NCBI RefSeq assembly: GCF_018502385.1
Contig: NZ_CP075523.1
Coordinates: 248,001 to 312,000, forward strand
From: Synechococcus sp. LA31
GTDB lineage: Bacteria; Cyanobacteriota; Cyanobacteriia; PCC-6307; Cyanobiaceae
Length of the DNA: 64,000 bases
Direction of reading: 5' to 3'
Shown: in pieces, positions 8,364-16,439 of the stretch
How positions within the stretch are numbered: the first letter of the stretch is position 1
How the letters are laid out: every line of letters begins with the position of its first letter
The notes under the pieces: generated by a model
The model's input: only the letters and a program-made list of their open reading frames with translations
What the model was told of the DNA's origin: nothing
Database searches by the model: none
Made by a program: the position numbers and the translations under genes

Positions 8364-9032
8364 ATGGCCCAACATCCGGTCGCCTTTGGGGATCTGGGCC
8401 GAGGCCTACGGGCTTTGGTGTTTGGCACCGCAGTGATGGTGGTGGGGCTATTGGCCCAGCTGCACCCCGCTGAGGCACTCACCCTGTCGATCCTCTTCAC
8501 CATGCTGGTGGATCTGTTGCGCATGGTGCAGGCCTCGCTGCGGCTAGATGCTCAGCGCACCAGACAGGTGTTCTCCACCTGGCAGCCGAATGGCAAGCGG
8601 CTGTTGCGCCGCACGGTGTTTCTGGCCTTCTTGAGCGTGTTGGTGCTCAGCTTCTGCGTGCATGATGTGAAATTAGGGCAGGGGCTGTTGCCGCCACCCT
8701 TGCGCGTCAGCTTGTTCTTTGCAGCACTATTTACCACTTGGCTGGAGTTGCATCTCAGCTTCGCGGTGTTTTACGCCAAAACATATTTTGCAGGTAATCC
8801 TGAGCCTGCAGCAGATGGCGATCAGGCTCAGGTGTTTATCTTTCCTGGCTCTGATGAGCCTCTGTTTACTGACTTTCTCTATGTTGCGTATTCGGTGGCT
8901 CTCACTTTTGCCATGAGCGATGTTGACCTTGAAGATGGCGTGGCCCGGCGCATTGTGCTCCTTCAGGCGATTGTGAGCTTCCTCTTCTATTCAACGATCT
9001 TTAGCATGGTCACCAATCTCATGGTGAGCTAG
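8364..9032 (+). CDS. DUF1345 membrane protein (copy 1)
   Basis: 222 residues with about five hydrophobic helices (near 16-35, 38-58, 83-103, 120-140, 195-215). The DUF1345 signature is in the last third: FTDFLYVAYSVALTFAMSDVDLEDGVARRIVLLQAIVSFLFYST. The function of this inner-membrane family is unknown. It is about 50-60% identical by eye to the second copy at 17964-18635, and the two bracket the metal-ATPase-like cluster. ATG 8364 is preferred over TTG 8355. The stop abuts the end of the convergent ATPase-like gene. Confidence 0.75.
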   Translation: MAQHPVAFGDLGRGLRALVFGTAVMVVGLLAQLHPAEALTLSILFTMLVDLLRMVQASLRLDAQRTRQVFSTWQPNGKRLLRRTVFLAFLSVLVLSFCVHDVKLGQGLLPPPLRVSLFFAALFTTWLELHLSFAVFYAKTYFAGNPEPAADGDQAQVFIFPGSDEPLFTDFLYVAYSVALTFAMSDVDLEDGVARRIVLLQAIVSFLFYSTIFSMVTNLMVS

Positions 9033-11072
9033 CTAGAAGGATTCGCGCGTATGGCTGCGGAAACTATTGATATTGCGCAGCTCCGCCAGGAGCAGGGGTA
9101 TATCGGCCAAGAGCACTGTTTGCAGCGGGCTGATCGCCATCCCGGCTGTGGCCACCGATGACAGCATATGGGTGAGGCCGATCATGACGGCATTGCCATC
9201 AGCGGTGTCTTTTAATCTCCTGCTCAGTACTACCAACCTTGGCAGCCATTGGGGATCTCGGCTTAACGACAGATCGCAAAGCTTGTTGGTGAGCATCCCG
9301 GCCTCATCAAAATCAAGGCCGATGGCCACATCGGCTCTGGTCAAGGCGGGGAGGTCGTGGATCACATCACCCATGTAGCCCACCCGTTGGCCGCCAGCCT
9401 GGTATGCCTCCACCTTCTGCAGACGTTCGCTGGCCTCGGCTGGATCATTCACGGAGCGGCCCACCACTTCCACGGCAATGCCCAGCTGCTCCAGTTGCTG
9501 TTGTACTTGCTCCCAGTTCTGATTGGGGGTGCGTTGAAGGTTCACGGTGCCCAAACAGCGCTCGTTCTCACGGAATTCCAGGGGTTCCACCACCACGCCA
9601 CGGCTCAGGCCTGAGGCCTCAGGTCGGCTGCCCATCACAACTTGCAGTTGGCGGCCGTCCTCAAGCTCAACCTGCCAGCCCTCTTGGTTGAGATCGTTTA
9701 GTTCAAGATGCTTCACCGGGATCGGATTGATCACGTTTTCCAGTTGCGCGTTCCACAGAGGCACGGTGCTGTCTTGCACCAGCCACTGCTGCACGCCGGC
9801 CAGGATCCGCACCAACTCGCCGCGGCGGAGCCCGCTATCGGGAGCGGGGGCTTCCATGATCTCGAGTTGAAGGAGCCGCTCCGCGCAGCTGTGGCTCACC
9901 AGCAGACGTTGGATCTGCCCCAGATCGCAGAACACATCCGGGTTGGCGATGTTGATCCCATGCAGACGCAGCTCGGTGGCCGCTGCGAGGCGATTGGCGT
10001 TGCGGCTGGTTTCCCAGTCGTTGATCGGATTGAACTGAAACGCCGCCAGGGCCTGCTCACTGGCGCCGCGCACCGCCCAGAAGCTACCAAGGGCAAACAG
10101 CAGCGGGTTGATGAAGCGCTGGCCGGCTTGCCATCCCAACCGCTTGCTTTGTTCCTGCCGCGGTGGGGGTAGTTGGAACAAGGGGCAGTCGGCGAAGGCC
10201 TGCACAACCTCCACTTCTGCTGTGCCCGACAGCACGAGGCAGCCCGGCTCCATTGCATCGCTGGGACGGAATTGGTGCGGATGCCAATCGCCGGTGAGCT
10301 GTCGGTTGATGGCCACCAGCGCACCACTCACAATCCGGCAGGGCACGAACACCGGATCGCCCGGCTCTAGCAGGATCCGTTCTCCCTTGCAGAGCTGGCC
10401 GATGGGTTTGTCGCATCCTCCAGGTTCTGCTGTGCGCGCCCGTTCCTGTTCGGCCAGCCGGGTGATGAGATTGCGGTAGTCGGCGCGGCTCAGTTCGTGA
10501 TGGCTCGCCTCTTGCAGGATTTGGCTGCCGTCATCGAGGGCGAGATCCATCAGAGCCTCCCTCGGAAGCCCTTGCTGGAGCAGCACAGCGCTGAAGCCCA
10601 GATCCAGCGCTTCCACCGGCACCACGCGCCGGCGCCGCAGAGTTCGGATCAGCTCCAGCAACACCGGCACCATCAAGAGGGCTGTTGTTGCCTGCAAGGC
10701 CAGCAACGGCACCCCCACCAGCCAATCCACTCCGAGGAGTCCGGCACAGAGTGCTGCATGGCGCACACTGCGTTGGCTGCGCCGGCTGCCCCGTGTGATG
10801 TCTTGCAGGGAGGTGAAGCCGTGGGGAAGCGTGAGGGCCAGCTGCAACAGGGCGTTGAGCCCCTCGCGGCGCCTGGCCGGGAATCGAAGGCTCAGGCATC
10901 CGGCAATGGGGTTGATTCGGAAGCCCTCGAGCCAGTGGCAGCCTGTGAGCACCGTGCGGCAGTGGCGCCGCAGGGCTTCCGATTCACTGAGCCCTTGGCA
11001 GCGCAGCCTCAGTCGGCCTGGCAGATCGCTGCGGATCTCCCAGGCCGAAGCCACCGATGCCAACGCCACCAT
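9033..11072 (-). CDS. Degenerate P-type ATPase-like membrane protein (predicted pseudoenzyme)
   Basis: 679 residues with the layout of a P1B ATPase but lost catalytic motifs. An HMA-like region spans about 8-75 (SDLPGRLRLRC ... INPIAGCLSLRFP) without a CxxC. A hydrophobic pair lies near 105-140. The actuator loop reads NRQLTGDWHP (256-265) in place of TGES. The phosphorylation site region reads VFCDLGQIQRL (380-390) in place of FDKTGTLT, so the Asp is present without its KTGT context. The hinge reads YMGDVIHDLPALTRADVAIGL (566 onward) in place of VGDGIND. A final helix pair ends the protein. Real ATP-driven transport is unlikely; a regulatory or partner role for the intact ATPase at 11608-14082 is inference. 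The frame is open throughout, so it is not simply a pseudogene. Start ATG 11072 lies 10 bp after the upstream gene's stop. Confidence 0.75.
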   Translation of the reverse strand: MVALASVASAWEIRSDLPGRLRLRCQGLSESEALRRHCRTVLTGCHWLEGFRINPIAGCLSLRFPARRREGLNALLQLALTLPHGFTSLQDITRGSRRSQRSVRHAALCAGLLGVDWLVGVPLLALQATTALLMVPVLLELIRTLRRRRVVPVEALDLGFSAVLLQQGLPREALMDLALDDGSQILQEASHHELSRADYRNLITRLAEQERARTAEPGGCDKPIGQLCKGERILLEPGDPVFVPCRIVSGALVAINRQLTGDWHPHQFRPSDAMEPGCLVLSGTAEVEVVQAFADCPLFQLPPPRQEQSKRLGWQAGQRFINPLLFALGSFWAVRGASEQALAAFQFNPINDWETSRNANRLAAATELRLHGINIANPDVFCDLGQIQRLLVSHSCAERLLQLEIMEAPAPDSGLRRGELVRILAGVQQWLVQDSTVPLWNAQLENVINPIPVKHLELNDLNQEGWQVELEDGRQLQVVMGSRPEASGLSRGVVVEPLEFRENERCLGTVNLQRTPNQNWEQVQQQLEQLGIAVEVVGRSVNDPAEASERLQKVEAYQAGGQRVGYMGDVIHDLPALTRADVAIGLDFDEAGMLTNKLCDLSLSRDPQWLPRLVVLSRRLKDTADGNAVMIGLTHMLSSVATAGMAISPLQTVLLADIPLLLAELRNINSFRSHTRESF

Positions 11073-11082
11073 GTCCACCACG

Positions 11083-11604
11083 TCAGAGTGCAGGGGCAGC
11101 GGTAAACGGGCGCCGCAGCTTGAAGGCGGTTTCCACCAGGACAAACGCCAGCAACAACAGAGGAAATCCCGGTGCGAGCGGCAGGATCAACCCCACGATC
11201 CCTGCGAGCAACAAGAAAGCCGCTAAGCCCAGCAGCCCACTAGCGGCCAGAAAGCTGGCCAGGTTGGCCGGCGCCAGGAACCAGTGCCTGAGGTGCGAAG
11301 GCCACTCACGCACCACCTGCACCCGCACCTGCACCACATCGGGTTGAGGTGGCGTGGCGCCACTGCGCGCGAGAGCTGCTACAAGGCTTTGCCAGCCCTG
11401 TTGTTGCTGGTGCGGAGCAGAGGTGTTGGCTTCCAAGAGCAGGGTGCTGCAGTGGCGGTTGAGGCGCCAGCGCCATTGGCCGGGGGGGAGAGCTGCCCCA
11501 AGCTGCTGCTCCAGTTGATCCCACTGAATCGGCGTTGCGCTGCGCAGCCGATACCGCCACCGATTCGGTAGGGCATGCACCAGCTCTGCGCAAGTCGACA
11601 CCAT
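11083..11604 (-). CDS. HMA-like domain protein with C-terminal membrane hairpin
   Basis: 173 residues. The N-terminal 85 residues follow the pattern of the degenerate heavy-metal-associated domain seen in its neighbours (LPNRWRYRLRSA ... LNRHCSTLLLEAN), without CxxC. The C-terminal part has two predicted helices (FLAASGLLGLAAFLLLAGIVG and ILPLAPGFPLLLLAFVLVE) and then a basic end, resembling DUF454-type membrane hairpins (LPxxPxxPFxLL). The same two-part architecture occurs at 15553-16035. It sits between the intact and the degenerate ATPase genes on the same strand (3 bp and 10 bp gaps), which suggests one operon and a shared membrane complex. Confidence 0.6.
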   Translation of the reverse strand: MVSTCAELVHALPNRWRYRLRSATPIQWDQLEQQLGAALPPGQWRWRLNRHCSTLLLEANTSAPHQQQQGWQSLVAALARSGATPPQPDVVQVRVQVVREWPSHLRHWFLAPANLASFLAASGLLGLAAFLLLAGIVGLILPLAPGFPLLLLAFVLVETAFKLRRPFTAAPAL

Positions 11605-11607
11605 GGC

Positions 11608-14082
11608 TTAGGCCGTTGCGCGCAGATAGCTGTTGGAGCGATGGCAATACGACCACGCATAGCCAGCGGGATCGAGCGACTGAATCCAGCTGCCGAAATC
11701 GCCGCGCTTGCGTCGTGCCGTGATGCTCTGGTGTGCCACACCCAACCGCTTTGAGAGCGCCGACAAGCTGATGGCCTCAGGCTGCTGCTGCTCCTGCGTC
11801 TCGATCACGGGAGCTGCAGGCTCGCTGGCCGGAGTTGGGGCCGGGGCCGGCGTTGCAGTGACCTTGGCTGGGGCCAGTTGCTTGCCCTTAAAGCCAAGCA
11901 CGCGCATGGCGTTGGCGGCAGCCACGAGGGCAGAGCCATTGTTGAGCACTACGGCGGCGATTGGGCTCACGGGCAGGAAGGTGCCCAGCAGCAGCGCCGA
12001 GAGGTTCGGAACACCCACGATGCCGATGTTTTGCTTCACCAGGCCGAAGGTTTCACGGGCCAGGTCTTGAGCCACGATCAGATCCGACACCTTGTCGTTG
12101 GTGAGCACGATGTCGGCCGTTTCGCGGGCTAGATCACTGCCGGAGGCAAAGGAGATCGATACATCGGCGTAGGCCAGAGCGGCGGAGTCGTTGATGCCAT
12201 CACCCACGAAGGCCACCTTGTGGCCCTGGAGGCTGAGCTCCTGCACGAGCCTGGCTTTCTCATCAGGCAAGGCATCGGCATGCACCTCTTCTGGGCGTAG
12301 GCCCAGCCGCTTGGCCACGGCATGGGCCACGCTGCTCACATCGCCGGTGAGCATGTGGGCCTGGATGCCGCGGCGGTGCAGTTCAGCCACCATCGCCTGG
12401 CTATCCGGGCGCAGGGCGTCAGCGGCATAGATCACCGCCACCACCTTGCCATCCACGGCCAGATACACAGGGGTAGCCGTTTCAAGCTCCGGATCCACGC
12501 TCGGTGTGGCCGGCTCTAGCTGTTCTTCGCGCAGCAACTTGGCATTGCCCACCAGCACTTGGTGGCCGGCGATGGTGGCAGCCACGCCACGGCCGATGCG
12601 GTAATCCCAGGCTTCGCAGGCATCGGCTTGCACGCCGAGGTGTTCGGCGTGCTTCACGATCGCTTCAGCCACTGGATGGTTGAGGCCCTGCTCCGCTGAT
12701 GCCGCCAGCTGCATCAACTTGTTGATCGAGTGGGCACCAGACACCACTTCCACATGCACCACCGAGGGATGGCCCTGGGTGAGGGTGCCGGTCTTGTCGA
12801 ACACCACCACGTCGATGTCGACGAGTTGCTCAAGCGAACGGCCGCTGCGGATCAGCAGGCCCTGGCTGCCAGCCCGGGTGAGGGCCGCCATGATCGCCGT
12901 GGGAACCGACACACGCAGGCCGGTGCCCAGATCAAACATCAGCAGTGAAGCGGCCTGGGCCACGTTGCCGCCGCTGAGTAGGAGCGAGAGGCCTGCCAAG
13001 GCCAGGGTGGGCAGCACGAAGCGATTGGCCACCTTGCCCGCCACGTTGCCGACACGGGTGTCGTACACCGGGGCCGATTCAATCATCGCGGTGATCTGAC
13101 CCACGCGGGTGGCTTCACCCACGGCTTGGGTTTCCACCACGAGGTTGCCTTCGAGAAGAATGAAGCCAGCCAGCACCTCATCGCCAGGGCCGGCGTGGCG
13201 GGGCACAGATTCACCGGTGAGCTTCACCACATCGAGTGAACCCTCGCCACTTTCGATGCGGCCATCCACTGGGATCTGATCGCCGGGGAAGAGCGCGATG
13301 CGATCGCCGATTTGCAGGCTGGTGCTCGGCACGATCACCTCGGCGCCATCCACCAGCAGACGCACATCGGTCTGCAGGCTGGCCAACAGATCGGTATTGG
13401 CGGAGTGGGCGATGCGCTGGGTGGCATCGCGCACAGCTTCGCCCCCTTCGATCATCGTGATCATCATCGCCGGGCCCAGCAGGAAACCCTCCAGGCTGTG
13501 AAGGGTTACGGCAAGTGCGTCGAGGAAGTCAACGTTGATCTTGCGTTCTTCCTTCAGGCCCTGCCAGGCACGCTTGAAGCTGAGGTGGGCTGACACCAAG
13601 ATGAAGCCCGCTACCGCGAGCGGGGGTAGCGCCAGGGGGCCGGCCAGCAGGGCCAGGGCCAAGGAGCTCACCGGCAGGATGATCCGGCTGGGCACGAAGC
13701 TCTCGTCGTCTTCGCCATTGCCGCTGTTCTCGGCTTGTTTGGCTGCAGGTTTGTTGGCGGGTTTCTCAGCCAACTGTTCGAGCGCAGGCAAGGCACCGGG
13801 CAGCTGCTTCAGCCACTGCAGCGGATCCACCCCGGCCTGCTGGTCAAACTCCACAACGCAGCAGCCGGCGACGCTGTTGAGGCGTACATGCTTCACCTCG
13901 CTGGCCTGGCTCAGAGCCTGCTGCAGCTTGGGCCAGCTGTTGGTGGAGCCGCCAACGCGGAAGCGCACCCGCTTAGGTCCGTGGTGCAGCACCTGCTCCA
14001 CGGTGTAACCCGTTACGACCGAGCTGCCTTTGGCAACAGGCACAACGGAAAGATGGGGCAGGCGGGGCGATTCAGCGAGCAC
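11608..14082 (-). CDS. P1B-like P-type ATPase lacking the CPC motif, with a C-terminal helix-turn-helix domain
   Basis: 824 residues, with catalytic motifs intact: TGES 289-292, DKTGT 429-433, HP 469-470, GDGIND 627-632. Like HMA ATPases it has an N-terminal domain (about 22-95) of RVRFRVGG ... VRLNSVAGCCVVEFD form, but without CxxC. The membrane metal site, normally CPC before TPTA, reads FDLGTGLRVSVPTAIM (383-398), so no cysteine is present and the transported ion is uncertain. After a Pro/Ala linker (742-770) a tail resembling a DNA-binding domain (ISLSALSKRLGVAHQSITARRKRGDF, then WSYCHRSNSYLRA) ends the protein, which is unusual for a membrane pump. Start is GTG 14082. It heads an operon with the two genes downstream. 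Confidence 0.85.
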   Translation of the reverse strand: MLAESPRLPHLSVVPVAKGSSVVTGYTVEQVLHHGPKRVRFRVGGSTNSWPKLQQALSQASEVKHVRLNSVAGCCVVEFDQQAGVDPLQWLKQLPGALPALEQLAEKPANKPAAKQAENSGNGEDDESFVPSRIILPVSSLALALLAGPLALPPLAVAGFILVSAHLSFKRAWQGLKEERKINVDFLDALAVTLHSLEGFLLGPAMMITMIEGGEAVRDATQRIAHSANTDLLASLQTDVRLLVDGAEVIVPSTSLQIGDRIALFPGDQIPVDGRIESGEGSLDVVKLTGESVPRHAGPGDEVLAGFILLEGNLVVETQAVGEATRVGQITAMIESAPVYDTRVGNVAGKVANRFVLPTLALAGLSLLLSGGNVAQAASLLMFDLGTGLRVSVPTAIMAALTRAGSQGLLIRSGRSLEQLVDIDVVVFDKTGTLTQGHPSVVHVEVVSGAHSINKLMQLAASAEQGLNHPVAEAIVKHAEHLGVQADACEAWDYRIGRGVAATIAGHQVLVGNAKLLREEQLEPATPSVDPELETATPVYLAVDGKVVAVIYAADALRPDSQAMVAELHRRGIQAHMLTGDVSSVAHAVAKRLGLRPEEVHADALPDEKARLVQELSLQGHKVAFVGDGINDSAALAYADVSISFASGSDLARETADIVLTNDKVSDLIVAQDLARETFGLVKQNIGIVGVPNLSALLLGTFLPVSPIAAVVLNNGSALVAAANAMRVLGFKGKQLAPAKVTATPAPAPTPASEPAAPVIETQEQQQPEAISLSALSKRLGVAHQSITARRKRGDFGSWIQSLDPAGYAWSYCHRSNSYLRATA

Positions 14083-14132
14083 GGTGTCGGAAGCGAGAAG
14101 GAATCAGAGGCAAGAGGTGCGCGTGGGCTGAG

Positions 14133-14462
14133 TCAGTCGACCTTCACCTTGGTGATCGCCTTCTCACTGGCAGGAGCAGCGTCGCTCGCTGCGCCGCTCT
14201 CATCCATCTCAGATTTGGCTTCAGCCACCAGATCCACAAACGATTCAGCCGCCTCCGCAGCCGTGCGAGCCACATTGCGGGCTGCCGTGCCAGCCACGCC
14301 CGCCACCGTCACTCCCACCTTGATGCCGTTCTTGGCCATGGATTTGCCCACAGTGCTCATCGAGTCGCTGAGCTGGTGATTGCCCATGCGGCGCACCATG
14401 GGCGCCATGGCCACGAGGCCGGCGCCAACGCCGAAGGCAAGGGCGGTTTCGAGCTCGAACAC
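14133..14462 (-). CDS. DUF5132 family small membrane protein (copy 1)
   Basis: 109 residues. It starts with a hydrophobic, glycine-rich helix (MFELETALAFGVGAGLVAMAP). A basic amphipathic stretch follows (SMAKNGIKVGVTVAGVAGTAARNVARTAAEAAESFVDLVAEAKSEM) and then an acidic tail. This matches DUF5132 proteins, which are often encoded beside HMA-like proteins and P-type ATPases in cyanobacteria. GTG 14462 is chosen because it aligns with the start of the paralogue at 16322 (MLELETLLAFGLGAGLMAL). The stop is 50 bp upstream of the ATPase start on the same strand, so it probably leads that operon. Confidence 0.65.
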   Translation of the reverse strand: MFELETALAFGVGAGLVAMAPMVRRMGNHQLSDSMSTVGKSMAKNGIKVGVTVAGVAGTAARNVARTAAEAAESFVDLVAEAKSEMDESGAASDAAPASEKAITKVKVD

Positions 14463-14556
14463 TGCGCTAAGGGTTATCAATTTGTGGCTGAGTGTAAAGC
14501 TGATTCGGCGCGATGTTGCTGCATGGCGGCATGGATCAGCACACCGTTAAGTGTCA

Positions 14557-15600
14557 ATGCTTTTGCAACGCTTCCAACTGCATTTCGTGAGCGCGGATCT
14601 GCCCTCGCTGGCTTGCGCTGTTGTAGCCGCCCAGGGCCGCGGTGCTGTGCTGGATCTCAGCGGCGAGCAATGGCTTTCGCAGCGTGCAGCCCTGCTGCCT
14701 GAGCTTGAGCTTGAGCTGCACACCTACCGCGCCGTGCCCTATGCGCTTGGGCTCTGGCAGCAACTAGAGCCGCGCTTGGCCGATTGGTTGCAGTTGCTCG
14801 AGCTGCAGGCGTTGCAGCCCTTGCTGATTCCGCCGCTCCCTGGGGTCGACATGCTGCTGCGTTGCCTGGCGCTGGCGGAAGCCTTGGAGCAGAACGCTGA
14901 GCTCACAGTGCTGCTGCCGGCCCCCTCTGAGGCAATGGCGTTGCTGGAGCTGGCTCGCACTGGCCCAGCCTTGGTGGAGACGCTCCTGGAGCCCTTGCTC
15001 AGCTGGTGGGATCAGACCCGCCAAACGTTGGCCAGTTTTGAACTGGTGCTGCGTTTGCGGTTGCCCTCCGCAGGCAGCCTGCGCCTGGATCAGCGTTGGC
15101 GCCAGCGGCTCGAGCACATGGCTGCCCTGCTCGCCGTGGATGGGCCCTGGCAGCTCAGCCTGGCCTTGGAATGCGCCGACACGCAGGCCGAGCTGCTGCG
15201 TCAGCGGCTCAGCTGCCTCTGCATGCGCGGTTTTATGCCCAATCGGCTGGGTTTGCATGGCCCTGCAGCTGGGGCTGTGTTGGCCGACCCTCCGAGTTGG
15301 TGGCCCCAGCAACTTCCAGGCGTTGAGCTCTCCGATCCCTTCAGCATGGACGCTGCCTCAGCGTTGCTTCATCTCGAAGCTGTGCGTTTGCAGAGCCGGT
15401 TTGATGCGGCTGCAAGCATGGTGCGGTTGCCGCTACCAGGGGTCACCAAGGCCGAGCTCGACGTGCAGCAGTGCGGCGCCACTTTGGTATTGATTGTGGG
15501 CGGGCAGCGCAAGCTTGTGAGCCTTCCTGATGGGTTGCAGGAGCGGCAGTGCTCAGGCGCCCGTTTGGAGCAGGGTTGGCTCGAGTTGCGTTTCGTCTGA
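14557..15600 (+). CDS. ArsA/GET3-like protein lacking the P-loop, with C-terminal HSP20-like domain
   Basis: 347 residues. The last 60 (MVRLPLPGVTKAELDVQQCGATLVLIVGGQRKLVSLPDGLQ) match the HSP20-like domain fused to cyanobacterial ArsA/GET3 ATPases. The region before it has helical LLP/LLELARTGPALVE features similar to the ArsA fold. Where the P-loop (GKGGVGKT) should be, the sequence reads LHFVSADLPSLACAVVAAQGRG, so nucleotide binding looks lost. It may be a pseudo-ATPase that keeps the client-binding part. ATG 14557 is used rather than GTG 14551. It is divergent from DUF5132 copy 1 (94 bp between starts), and its end overlaps the convergent gene by 48 bp. Confidence 0.6.
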   Translation: MLLQRFQLHFVSADLPSLACAVVAAQGRGAVLDLSGEQWLSQRAALLPELELELHTYRAVPYALGLWQQLEPRLADWLQLLELQALQPLLIPPLPGVDMLLRCLALAEALEQNAELTVLLPAPSEAMALLELARTGPALVETLLEPLLSWWDQTRQTLASFELVLRLRLPSAGSLRLDQRWRQRLEHMAALLAVDGPWQLSLALECADTQAELLRQRLSCLCMRGFMPNRLGLHGPAAGAVLADPPSWWPQQLPGVELSDPFSMDAASALLHLEAVRLQSRFDAAASMVRLPLPGVTKAELDVQQCGATLVLIVGGQRKLVSLPDGLQERQCSGARLEQGWLELRFV

Positions 15601-16035
15601 ATCCGCCCGCTTTTCAGGCCGCCAACCCAGCCACCAGGCCATTAGAAAAAATGGTGTGCCCGGCAGGATCGGAAGGGCCCAGCCTGCAATCGCCAAGGCC
15701 ATGAGCACTTTGATCGACCCTTGCCGGGTTTGCCCCAACCACCGATCCATGGGGGTAGGAGGCGCGGCTGGACCATGCACAGCTTGAGCTTCCAGGGCGG
15801 CTTGCAGGAGGCCCGCAACCAGAGCAGGGCAGATCACCACATCCGGCTCATGGCAGATCACCACGCCCTGGCGGTGGGCTGTTGCTCGAACCTGAATGCC
15901 GGGGTGTAGGCGCTCCAGAACGGAGCTCATCAGCTCCAGCTGAGTTGGCGTGAGGCCTTGGGTGCAATGAAGCCGGAGCCGATGGGGTAGCTGATGGCGA
16001 ATAGCCAGCGCACCAACGGCTCCGGATCGACTCAC
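15553..16035 (-). CDS. HMA-like domain protein with C-terminal membrane hairpin (second copy)
   Basis: 160 residues in the same architecture as the protein at 11083-11604. The N-terminal HMA-like domain reads LAIRHQLPHRLRLHCTQGL ... ATAHRQGVVICHEP. The membrane hairpin is IKVLMALAIAGWALPILPGTPFFLMAWWLGW, and a hydrophilic tail follows. The LPILPGTPFFLMAW motif is DUF454-like. GTG 16035 starts within the stop codon of the DUF5132 gene upstream (GTGA overlap), so the two are translationally coupled. Partner of the ATPase cluster by position; molecular role unknown. Confidence 0.6.
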   Translation of the reverse strand: MSRSGAVGALAIRHQLPHRLRLHCTQGLTPTQLELMSSVLERLHPGIQVRATAHRQGVVICHEPDVVICPALVAGLLQAALEAQAVHGPAAPPTPMDRWLGQTRQGSIKVLMALAIAGWALPILPGTPFFLMAWWLGWRPEKRADSDETQLEPTLLQTGA

Positions 16036-16322
16036 TTGGCGGCCTTACCAGGCTGGGCCAGATCGGCTTTGGCTTCGGCCAGCACATCGGTAAAGCTCTC
16101 GCCCACCTCGGCCAGGCCGCGGCTGATGCCTTTCACGGCACTGGATGTTTTGTCGGCGACGACCAGGCCAATCTTCAGGCCCTGCTTGGTGATGCTGCGA
16201 CCGGTGCCGCTCACGGCACCGGTGATTTTGCTGTCTTTGCCGGCTACGGCCGCCACCACGGGCGCCAGTGCCATCAGTCCCGCACCGAGACCAAAGGCCA
16301 GCAGAGTTTCGAGCTCCAGCAT
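16032..16322 (-). CDS. DUF5132 family small membrane protein (copy 2)
   Basis: 96 residues, homologous to the protein at 14133-14462: MLELETLLAFGLGAGLMALAPVVAAVAG, then ITKQGLKIGLVVADKTSSAVKGISRGLAEVGESFTDVLAEAKADL. One hydrophobic helix is followed by an amphipathic, mostly basic stretch and an acidic helix. Start ATG 16322. It is coupled by a 4-bp overlap to the HMA-like gene downstream. Pairing of DUF5132 with an HMA-like protein occurs twice in this cluster, which suggests a conserved two-component membrane module. Confidence 0.65.
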   Translation of the reverse strand: MLELETLLAFGLGAGLMALAPVVAAVAGKDSKITGAVSGTGRSITKQGLKIGLVVADKTSSAVKGISRGLAEVGESFTDVLAEAKADLAQPGKAAK

Positions 16323-16439
16323 GACGAATCAGAGTTGATGTGTTGGCGGCAGAGTAACGCTCGCGAGCGGCTCATGCCCTATCGCGGCTTGGATTGAGCA
16401 GCATGGTGTGAGCCAGACCACACAAATCGGGAGCTCACG

